The translations under genes were made by a program, and so were the position numbers. Shown here piece after piece: positions 49,881 through 61,800 of a stretch of 64,000 nt of DNA; the first letter of the stretch is position 1; every line of letters begins with the position of its first letter. This stretch comes from Lepidonotus clava (lineage: Eukaryota; Annelida; Polychaeta; Phyllodocida; Polynoidae), in assembly GCA_936440205.1 (NCBI GenBank), contig OW387136.1:27199927-27263926 (forward strand), written 5' to 3'. The notes beneath the pieces were generated by a model. It was given only the letters and a program-made list of their open reading frames with translations, did no database searches and had not been told where the DNA came from.

Positions 49881-49893
49881 ACTCCCTCGTGAG

Positions 49894-52774
49894 GGATGGA
49901 GACAGGACCATGTTTGAATGAAGATCGATTCAAAAGTTAACCTGCTGGTGATTCACTAATCTTTGCAAATGTTCCTCAAAATCCAGTACCCCGCCTCTAA
50001 TTTCTTGCAACATAAAGCTGGGTTGGTAAATTGCCTATCATTGCACTTGCCCCACTCTGCCCCACCTCCAAGTTATGGCTACTACACGATCTGATCGACG
50101 CTACAGGCAAGCCCCATACTGGTGAGGGGCTTGCGGCGCAGGTTATATTAGAGAGTGTGAACAGGGATTTTTGTTAATATAGTTACCGGAACTACTTATA
50201 CAAATTGTGCTGTGCTAGAGGAATCTTTAAAACCCGTAGTTTACTGAGGGACGACCATCACTCATGCATGGGAATCCCATAGAACTGTACGAGGCTACGT
50301 ACAATTCTATGGGGAATCCACATCCAGCATGCATAGGGAGAACCTTGGCCTATGACATGGTATCTCAGTGTGGCAACACTATAAAGAGGGCATTGCATCC
50401 CACTGCTAAAAATAGGCACCTCATCAGTATTTACCACTAACACTGGCCCGTAGGCCAATGGCCGACAATTTGAGAACAGGGCCGACAATTTTCACCAAAA
50501 ATTAGGGTCAAATAGGCCCTGATGGCCGACAGGGAATTTCTGATGTTTTTTTCTTCTGTATTTTCTGATCATTTTAAGAGTTTAACCTGTAAAATGGAGA
50601 CTGACAGATTTGGGAGCCTATCCTATGGAGTCAAAATCAGGGCCGACAGAATGCTATCAGGGCCGACAATATCTTGCCATAGTTGGCCCTGTTGGCCGAC
50701 TGGCCAAAAAGTTAGTCGCCAACACTGCTCATCTCAGATTCGGTCACTGCCCATGTGGTGTAAAACTAGCTGCAAAGCTTTACCTTGTGCAGTCTGGTAA
50801 AAGAACCCTAAAGGGTTGGGCGGACGTTAAACTAACCCAACAAACAAACAAACCACTTCATACCCACACACCTAATCAGGGATTTTCCTTAACATACTAG
50901 TAGAATCCTGTTGGGCTAGTTCTATTTGATAGCAACTAGCCTGGTGGACTAATAAAAAAGATCTGAATGATTTCTTCATATGAGCAAGTGAAACTTTGAT
51001 CCGAGCTAGTGCAAAGATGCGACCACTAGCCTGGTGGACTAGTGGACAAAATAGTTAAGGAAAACCCCTGCTAATCCTATCTTGGTAAAAGATATGAAGG
51101 ATATGTATTTAGTTTGCTACCCATTATCGTAGTCGGGCGGAAGTGGTCGTCTGATTCCAGCGTAAGCACACAAGCCTTACACGCCAAACACCAGCAGAGA
51201 GGAAATTTGCATATTCATAGGATTTTCCTTTGATCTTCTTCCCCTTCGGGGGGATTGCGACGTCAGGCCGACTGCGAGAAATTCAATCTTTACTTTCATT
51301 CATTGGGAACTTGCGTCAAGTATACATGTGCTTCATGATCATCAGATTGTAGGGTCGAATTCTAGACTTTTGTCAGCTTCGAGTGCGTCCCACTTAGCGT
51401 CAGTAGGCTTGGTCAAATCCCTGCTCTGCTGAGGTTTGCGCTCAGTCCCCTTAGTGTTTATTCAAGGAGTTGTCACCGAATTAAACGTGTGCCTCACGGA
51501 AAAGGATTAATTTGTGTCAAAAATAGAGGAAAGCTAATCTGACTTAGCTACCTAACTCTTGCAGGCTTCTACTGCAATTTTGTTACGTCGTCAACGGTGG
51601 TATCGATTTGAGAGTCTGCAAACTGTTAACACGTGTGGTCTCCAACATCTTTCTTACACCTTGGGAAAGAGTAAAGCAGGTTAGGCGTAGGAACGCTTTG
51701 TATGACTCACAAATGCATAACCAACTTCTTGTTTTCACACCAAAAAACGAAATGACATTTTCCGAAAAGGAAAATCCCACCGTGTATAACAGCATAATTT
51801 TGTAAATCGCTTTTTATAGCGATTATGGTGGAATAAAGGTTTGATGTTTTGCGTCTTCTGTACACTACGTAAACACTTTCTGAAAGCCGATAATGACGGA
51901 CATCTGGGGCTATTAAGAAAATGTACGCCAATAAATTTGTAGAAACCATTTTCTTAAAATACTTTTAGTAAATTTGTAACGGTTGATTGAACCAGTGGAC
52001 AGCGGACCGACATCACCTCTTTTCCGAGTAAATACTGTTACACACTACCATGATCTTGGCGAAAACACGAACTATTTGATCGCAAACATTTCTGAAAGAG
52101 CGAAAAAGAGTTACATACCTTCTATGAGAGTGTCCGAAATTAAGGAGAATTGCTATGGGCCTATCATTAAGTACGTGCTCATCAAGGGTGCCCAGGGCCT
52201 GAAAAATCGTACGTCCAGGGACCAACAGAAAACGTTGTTTGGCAACAAAATTAAGGGCCTTGGTTGCCCACTGGTGAGCTTCATTATATAGGAGAATGTT
52301 TGGGAATTACTCTCAGATCTCAAGCTCTACAACCAGATATGAAAAACGATTTGTCAAGCCCTAAGGGGTGATAGGTCTGTACTTGTTTTTATTGTGTACG
52401 TTCCTGTACACATCCAATGGGTACAGCTCAAGGAAGAAGGGGACTACCTTGACTTCAATTTTTAGAAAATGTGCATACGTACTAAATGGAAGGTCCCTAT
52501 GTACTGATCGGGAGCATATTTAAAAAAAAAAAAAAAAAAGCATAATATTAAGATGTCTACTGTTCAGAAAACTATGCATATCTGGATGCATAGTGCTGAA
52601 AATCCTTGCAACTCACAGCAAAATTATGCGCTTCGGACGCATGGTGCAATATTAATTTCGGAAACTGTCTTAAGTTGTGTAACAAAACGCCGACCATTTG
52701 GAATCCAATTGTTCTTGATCCATATGTATGTCCATAATATATAGCATTTTATATTCACTCTCTTAAAAATACAG
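49894..52774. other. Spacer and 5' flank of the KH-RS-SGNH gene
   Basis: No coding region supported. GGCCGACA occurs about six times in 50461-50700. 'ctagcctggtggact' occurs twice in 50937-51040. A hairpin lies at 50275-50314. The promoter and first untranslated exon of the downstream gene are probably here but could not be placed. A poly-A run is at about 52523-52539. Confidence 0.4.
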
Positions 52775-52801
52775 CTCATTCTTATGATATGAACGCCCAA
52801 G

Positions 52802-55800
52802 ATGTATCCATACAGTGACGCATACAAAGCTTCCACTGGATACCAAAGTGCTGGGCTGCCTGGACAGGAGTCGGCATATAGAAATGAGGTACGTATGGTT
52901 ACCGGTACTTTGGTATAGAATGTATATTTCATTGATACGCGGACATTAGCTGCCGTTTCTAAACTGTTTCACGATCACCATGTAATTCTGTTATATTTAT
53001 CAAGCATGATGGTTTTTTCTTTCGTGAAGTCAACTCTTAATTTGCGATATCTTTAGATTTAGAACTAGACTGGTAAATAACTTGTTGAATCAGAAAATCA
53101 GGCTCGGTGACTTTTATCAGGGTGCCCATGCATGTCTTACGAGGTCTTACTTCCTTTTCTCAAATTTAAGGCTATAAAGGAAAAGAATATCATAAATTTC
53201 ACAAATTTCACAAATTTCTTGCAGAAGACCTTTAATTTAAAGGGTGTTGAGTTGACTCTGATTAAAAAATGAAAATGAAATGATAGGATGAGCAAAATTC
53301 CTGCGTTTTGCTGTGTGTCATTCCATCAAACCTTATGCGATCAAATTTGTGCTAAATCACTCTTAAATTTGCAAAACTTTTGCTTGAGTCAAAGTCCTTG
53401 AATGGATTTTTGAAAAAGCGTGGGCACCCTGGTGTATATGGACAGTCCGACTGAACGCGACTAAACTGTTTAATTCGGTTGCGTTCACTCTCAATCATGA
53501 ATGAATGACCAGGTGCTAGACGGTCGACAATCTATCAAACATGAGACCTGAATTAAACTTAACAATGTGTCGTGCAATCTGCATTTCTAGGATTAAGGCA
53601 TGACTGGATTGACAATTTTTCCCGATTTACTCTATCTTCAGGTTCCATCGTGGTCTGTAGGTGCTCAAGTCCCCTATGGGGCGGCCGCGCAAGCAGTGGC
53701 CGATAGGCCAGATCCATATGGAAGGAACACTTCTTCCATATACGCACAGGTAAGTATTTCTGAAAATGATGTTGGTTTTGTAAGGTTCACCAGTTTGGCT
53801 TAAGTTGTAAAAGGCTGCATATTACCTTGTCACATGAATAGCAATAACCGCAACAGTTCTGTGTTTGGTTGGATTTTAAAACAGGAAATATAGCACATGT
53901 CAGTACATCACATAGCCGAGTCCTCAACAAGGAAATGTAGCATTAACTCGGTTGTGGAGAAATTAAATAATATTCTGAACGCTTTATTACATTTGCTAAT
54001 TGCAGCCAGCAGCTCATGCCGTACCTCAGCCGCAGTCCACTATGTACACGGGGACAGCGACACACCAGTATCGTCCCGCAGCAGTTCCAGCCACACAAAG
54101 CAGCACACACTATGCTCCATACCCAGCAACGTCTGATACCAGCCGGTCGGTGGTCGACAGGTCCAGAGAAATGCCCGCTTCAAGTCCGGAGAGACGATAC
54201 AGCTCAAAGAGAAGCGATGATTCTCTTTACCCAAGAGCACCTAAGGCGGCACGGGTTGACGAGGAGGATGAGTATCTGTACTCCTCAGCCTCCAGAAAGA
54301 GCAGGGAGAGGGAGGAGGATGACCGGTATTACCGCAAACCTCAGTACGCCGAGTCCAGAGATCCGCCGCGTAAACGCTCATCCTCACCTGTTCTGCCTGG
54401 TCTGACCAAGGAGCAACAGCAAATCCTGCTAAAGACGTTAGATGCAGTGAAGAAAGTACCGTCTTCAAAAAGAAAGGTTAGTATATAGGTATCTCATTAC
54501 TTATTTTGATAAAAGGTAAAAAGCGTAAGAACATTTTCTTGAGCTTTTGTATGGTACATTATTGCTCTTTTGAACTTCCCATTTGGAAGAAAATCTGAAT
54601 GCACAGGCCCGTATCAGGAATCTTTGTGGGGAGGTGACCATATCCAAAAAGTGGACCTTTTTCAATGATGGAATTCAAAGTGTAGGAAACTTTTTTTTCT
54701 AACACAATGAATAAATGAATATGCCAAGAGTTGAACCTCATTCATACAAGAAAATTAGATTCAAGGTATAACAAATACAAAAAATTATTATCTTTTAATA
54801 GAATAGTTTGTTTCTCTTGTTGCACCATTGTTAGGTAACAACATGCTCTATATAAAGGGGTACTAGAGGGACGTTGAGACAAAGGGAGACAAAGATCCAG
54901 AAAGGTGTAAGAACCGGGCCCATATTTTCATACCTCATTGGGCTAATCAGGGAAATTTTGAGTAGGGTCTCAAAATTAGCAATGTTGTATTTTACAAAAA
55001 AAAATAATGTTATTGCAAAAAAGGATCAAAGAAGGATTAGTAGGTGTAAAATTTATTATTCATGATAGATAATATTTCTAATCATGAGACACTCATAAAA
55101 AATGTCTCTGATTAGCCTAATTTAAAGGTAAACAGATAATGAAAAGATATCCAAAAAGTGGACCTAGCCTAGCCAAGGGGGGTGACGCATACCCCACGTC
55201 ACCCCCCCTAGATACGGGCTTGATGCGGTAAATTTAATTAAGGCAGTTATACAATATCTTTCATTCATGGATTGGTCTATTTTCTTGCATTGTCTTACTG
55301 TCTACTTTTGTGTTTTTCAGGAGGAGGTGGACAAATATGATACATGTGTGTACCTGGGTTTGGATGACTGCCACCCTGACTTCCAAGCAATTCACAAAGT
55401 TCGCGGAGAGAGGGTACGGTAACTCTTTTTGAATTCATCGATTTGCTAAAAGTCAACAGCTTTTGTTAAAGTGCGAAAGGCTTTTCCAACGATAAATAAC
55501 TTCACAATCATTTCCAAGTTAATCTAAGGAAAAGCACTCCACTTAACTTGGCAATTCGAAAAGTAGAGCTTTTCTGTTGCATTGACAATCCCACTGGCAT
55601 GTACAAACGTATCATTTGCTTTATATTAGTGAGATTTCCATTTTTTGCCGATTTCAGTTTACCAAAAGCTTTTTTGTCCACGTCACTATAGATCATTTCA
55701 GCAAATGAACTGTTATAGGAAAAAGTATCATCAATTATTGGCATATAATGAGAGAGAAATACACTGAGGAACTTTCCTTTGAGTTTTAGATATTTTAAAG

Positions 55801-58800
55801 CATTTTCCACCCTTTAAATTTACAAATAATTATTGTCCGTAGAACACATACGAAACTTGGCCGATTATGCACATTACATGTGAAAAGAACCATATTTGAA
55901 TACTGATATTTTCTATTTCAAAGCCTGATTGATGGAACTATGGACTTATACTGATAAGCTTTTTAGAGAACAAAGGCATATTGTTGCTCAGCGCCCAAAT
56001 GATTTAATGGAAAAATCTGTGCAAATGGTGATATTTCATAATTTCACCTCAGCCTTCTGACTGTGTTCGTTTGCTGAATAATGCTTGCACTTATGTGAAT
56101 TACACATCATTAGATTCCAAATTTAATTCTCTAAACTCCCTTTTGAAAGAATTTAAATAAAATGTAAATTGAAGATTCTATTTAGAATTATGTTGATGGA
56201 AGTCAGGAAAAATACAAAATTTCAGCAAATTTTGGAGGATGTTCCAAACATTCCAAATCTTTTGGAATGTTCAGTTAGAACACATTTCATCCAAATTCAT
56301 ATTATACATATTCCTAGCTTTAGAACAATACCAAGATTATTGAAATTGATCAAGAATTGGAAGAATTACGAGGATTTCTTAATTTCTTTGAAAAATGTTA
56401 GGGCAACTTCATGTTTTTTAATGAAAAAAACTTCCTTTAAATTCCTTTATTTTTTTTAGGAGGGCGGTATGATGCCTGTTGTGGCCTCTTTGCAGGATGG
56501 TTAGGTTTTTTGATATTTGGTTGTATCGTTTGTTTCATTTTTGTACAGGATGAGAATCTGATGTACTTGCGGCGCGCTTCAGATGCCAATATTGAGGTGC
56601 GAGGGGAGGGCACCATATATGCCCCTCACAAACCATGCCACTTGTACATAGGGTGAGTCCCATGTGATCAATTTGTCATCAAAAGATTGTTTATGATTAA
56701 ACAGATATCATGGTTGTGAATATTTCTAAAAGTAATAGCACCTCTAGAAGAGAATGCCGAAAACGTACAGTTTTTGTCTTTTCTTAAAATGTCCGTATCG
56801 ATTGGTTATGCAAAGACAGGGTTCTCACGCAGGGAATTGATTTTCTGAAATATCTGAAAGGCCATAAAAAAGGCCTTAAATTTGACAGTTTTGCAGTTAG
56901 AGGTCTTACATTTTGTTGTTGTTGAGAACTTAAGATAAAGTAATCATGAAAATGTTAAATCCCGCTTTCCAATTAGTACAATTACTTGAAATTTAATCCC
57001 GTACAAACGTGGCTAAAGTGTTCTGTCCTTCTGTGACGCTACCGCTTCTGGTTCCTGGATCAGGGGATCCAGTTCTGATTGGTTCTCACCAACCTCTCCA
57101 AGGTGACCAGTCTCACCCTCTCCAAGGAGACCAGTGGTCTACTCAGGAATAAGGGAGTGTGGGGACTTGGCTTCTGGTACAATCCTTTTGCAGGACCACA
57201 AAGAACAAAGGCTTCTCAAATTTGGTGCCATGTTTCCAATGGCTTAGCTTATCTGCTTTCCTATTGGTCAGTTTTATTTACTACCAAGTAAGCCGCGCTC
57301 TCATTTGTTGAGAAATTTTTTTAAACTAAATATGGATACATCCATATTAGTTTGAAAATAATTTATTTCAACCTACTCCGGAATAAGGCTCCCAGGCACC
57401 AAAGTGCCAAGGGGGCCTGTAAGTGTAAGGGGTTCACTGTTCTGCAACTGGGTGTTGCAAAGGTAGTGAGCCACTAAAGGGGATTGGAAAAGGGATCCAA
57501 CCCCTTACGAAAAAGTGTTTCGACAAGTATCTCCTCAGGCATCATGAGAAAAAGTAAAATAGTACCCGGAAATAGGGATTCCGGGGCAAGGGGTCCATTA
57601 CTTGAAATTTAATTCATACAATATATTCTGAAATCTTTCTTTGCACGCAGTCCTTAGGTCTCAACTTTTCCGAATCTTGGTCTTAAAAATGTCTAAAAAT
57701 GATTTTCAAAATGCGTGGGAACCCTGAAAGAAGTCTTACACATTTTGAGAAAATGAAAAATGAACACAAAGTGTTTGATTGTAAGCACTTTCTTTGTCAG
57801 AAAAAAGTCTCTTCTATTTTCCAGACACTCTACGCTTAAAGGAATGCAAGAAGCTGAGAAATTGGCATTGAGTCTTATTGATGTGGTGAGTAGTTGCACA
57901 AGCACTGGTGTGCTTACATTGCTTACCATTATGATAATTTGTGGGCAGTAGATTTAGAGTCAGGTTATCAGACATTGCATATGCAATATTTTTGAGAGTG
58001 AAAATGTGTTTAATAATTCTTTGGCTCGAAAATATAATCACGTTTAGAAACATTGCAGCAGAAACTTAGTAAATGACATTCGAAAAAGTGAATTCCTAAC
58101 CCTGATCCAACGCATTATTCATTATTCAGGTTCAAAGAGAGTATAAAGAGTGGTGTGAAAAGAGAAGAGGTAAGCTATACAATGACGTCCCTTTATCCAT
58201 ATTCTTGTAAATCCTTGAAAGAAAAGAAGCGACTAAGTAATTTCAAAAAAGCAAATGTATGAAAACAAGGTGTGGAAATCATTATAAACTACTATAAAGA
58301 CCATAAATCAAAAGGAAATGTTAAAATATAGATTTACCTCAAACCGTCGGCGTGTGTCAAGGTGACCAAGAAATGAATACCTTCTATTTGACAACAGTAC
58401 AAGGGGTGAGCAGCAGGGTACCGCAGACTGTGTCCAAACCGCGCCCTCGTTCCCCTGTCAGCAGTGCCTACTACTCGTCACCACCAAAAGGTAAGAACAG
58501 AAAGAATCCTTCATTACTCTCTTTGTTTTTGTGATTTTATAAGGAATACGTCTCAGTGTCTAGTACAGGTACACGTACTTTTAATTCTGTACGTTGCCTT
58601 TAGTTATTATGGTTATTATGTATCTTTGCACTATTTCTCCACTTTTTCCTTATAAAAAGAGATATTTGGTATTTAGAAAAAGAAACAGGAACAGCTGCAT
58701 TAATTTCCATATATTTGATTGAGTTTCGATAAATAGATAAAGGGGAAGTTGTTAAATATACACGTTTTTTTTATTGCAGTTTTCGATCCAAAGCCGGAGC

Positions 58801-61800
58801 CAAGTTATGAACGTTCTTACCCGACCTCGTATCCAACAAGTTACCCATCATCATACCCTCCTCATACAAGTGGGGGAGACCCGCTAGGTTTGTTTCTTTA
58901 GGATTGCATATTAAAATAGATAAAGCAGCATTTTTTTTATTATTATTATTCCGGACAAAGAATGATATATTTCAGCGAAATTCACTTTATTCAAGTTGTC
59001 TTTTTATCAAATAATTTGATAGTGAAGCAAAGCAGAGGGAAGTCAATAGTATAGACTCTTAACCATGAAGAAATAACGTTGTAGAAGAATATGCTGGTAT
59101 TAATTATTTCCTTACTGGTATTAATTATTTCCTTTCTTCGATCCAGGTTTTGCTTCTCACCTTAAGAAAGACCCACAAGACCTAGATTACGTATCAAGAG
59201 ATCAAGGGAAAGATTTACGTAAGTGACAAACGTTTTAATAATAGAGATTGTTTAGTAAAATGGACGCATCCGTAACGTAAAGATTTTCCAGAATTATGTG
59301 AACTGATATGGGTTTATAATTTACCTGTTTTACTTTAGCCGCAAGAAATACAATGTTTTTTTCACTGTATTTACAAATTGTGGGCCTGTGAGCACTCTCG
59401 GCCACAGTACCTCTTTCACTCTTGAGTCATTCTGGTCACAGAGGTCTGGGGGAGAGTGACCAGGGGTCCTGTTGGCGTCTCTTTACGTGTCCCGTTTGTA
59501 AGGAAAGAGTATCTTTAATTCCAGGGGTCTTACTTGAAGGAAGAAAACGAGAAAAAGAGCTGGCTCCAGAAATTTCCGGGAGTCATTTGCAAGAAAGTGA
59601 GTATATTTTTTAACTCATCTTTTTATAACGATGTGGCTACTCCAAATAACATGTATGATGCATGGTTTAATACCCGGGGGATGTCCAAATATATCAGTGT
59701 GTGGGAGGTTATTTATATTAAACATGATTAGACGACTGTACATTCATTCACAGGACAAAGTAGCGTTTAAAGAGGTTATGTACGAAGCAACGCTTTTATC
59801 ACGACATATTGACAGCTGGCTTAAACGGACACTGCGATAAGCCTACCTGTCGTTTGTTGGTTTGGTTCCCTTTTTTTAAACGATGGCAACCTAATAGTCG
59901 ACACATCTTATTCCAATACTGTCTGGCAAAGTGTGCCGGTCACTGCTGGGGTCTCTTTACATGTCCCGCTTATCGATAAAGGCGACATCCTGCCACTATT
60001 TAGATTTATCCAATCTATCTAGTATTATTACTGTGCAATTTCTTGCCATTCTGGCCAATCTCTTACAATTCAACCCAACCAGTGCGAAGTGGATAATAGC
60101 CTTTGTCATTTTATTTATGAGCATTCTATCATAAATCAATAAGTTTGCTATCATAAGTTTATAAGTTGGCTTAAAAGCATATACGATGTATGTCGACTTA
60201 AAGTAGTTAGACTCGAAAGTCACGTCGTGCTTTTTTATTATCATTATTATAGAGTAAACCCTCTTTTTATGTCACTATTTTATCTTTTCTTTTTATGATG
60301 TTACAACAGTGGCTTCCAGAACAACGATTAGAGTTGAAGGCAACACTCGTTATGTGGAGGACAGTGTCGGAGTTCTTCACAAACCACTATCTACGAGAGA
60401 AAAATCAAGAGATGACTCGCCACCTTATGGAAGCTCACCAGACAGATACAGAAGCTCACCAGACAGATACAGAAGCTCACCAGATAGATACAGAAGCTCA
60501 CCAGACAGATATCGACGATCACCAGACAGACATAGAAGTTCACCGGACAGACGTAGAAGCTCACCAGACAGACGTAGAAGCTCACCAGACAGACGTAGAA
60601 GCTCACCAGACAGACGTAGAAGCTCACCAGACAGACGTAGAAGCTCACCAGACAAACGTAGAAGCTCACCAGACAGACGTAGAAGCTCACCAGACAGATA
60701 TAGAAGCTCACCAGACAGGTATAAGAAATCCCCAGACAGATATAGAAGATCACCGGACAGATACAGAAGATCACCAGACAGATATAGGAAGAGGTCCCGT
60801 AGTCGATCCCGCAGTCGGTCAAGAAGCCCAAGGAAATCACCAAGAAGATATGGCAGAAGAACGCGTTCGCGTTCACGTTCAAGGTCTCGCTCACGTTCAC
60901 GATCTCGCTCACGTTCACGATCTCGCTCAAGATCGCGCTCAATGTCGCCATATAGGTTTGGGAGAGGATGGAGACCTTACGTCAGAGGAGGATACCGGGG
61001 CCGGGGAGGGTATCTGAGAAGATCCCGTTCAAGGTCCAGAACGCCGCCACGTAATTCGTCCCGGAGATCCCGCTCATGGTCTCCTCCTCCTTACGTTCCC
61101 AAGTACCCAATTAAAGATGGGATGGAGAGGCCGCCTCCAAGATCACATCCCTTTGATTCACGAGGGAACCCGAGGTTCCACTCAACAGATACCAGAGTAC
61201 CGGGCAGCTACAAACCCTATTTTGGTGACCACAGATCTTATAAGAGATCAAGATCAAGATCACCTGATCACTCCTCGAGGTCACGATCTAAATCAAGTCC
61301 ATCTAGATCGAGCGAAAAGAAATCAAAGAGTGACGCGAAGGACAAAAGTGAAAAAGAGACGGACAAAAAACATAAGAAAAAATCGAAGTCTGACAAGTCC
61401 GAAAGTGGAAAGACTAAAAAAGAGAAGGATTCTAAAGGGGAAACTGATAGTGAGAAGAAGAAGGATAAAGATGAAAAGAGTGAAGAAGATCAAAGTAAAA
61501 CGAAGAAAGGTGAAGCTGAAAGTACGTCTGAGTCATCTCTGTCTGGTGCTAACACATCAGCAGATACCAAAGTAACTCCACAGGCAGACGCAAAACCGGA
61601 CGCAGAGGCCAAACCTGACGCTGGTACAACCCCCGACCCTACTAAAGCCCCAGCCGAATCACAAAGTAAGGATTCGGTAAAACAAGACCAGAAGTCGGAT
61701 GCTGATACTATGCTCAAGTCAGAGCCGAAAACTGAAGTCTCCGATTCCGTAGTTCCCGGATTGGAAGGCAAAAACCAGTTATCGGTCAAGACAGAAGAAG

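Noticed and set aside
53897-54136. Alternative frame across the intron 2 - exon 3 boundary
   Set aside because: Reads across a clear tgcag acceptor and is out of frame with the coding chain.
59753-59839. Possible alternative terminal exon (cacag acceptor, reads DKVAFKEVMYEATLLSRHID in one phase)
   Set aside because: The exon before it ends in phase 1, which would give a stop after a few codons; the longer reading needs a phase that no upstream exon supplies.
60295-61017. Frame with EAHQTD repeats and a 186-codon antisense frame over the same bases
   Set aside because: By-products of the 21-bp repeat; neither joins flanking exons in phase, whereas the SPDR frame does.
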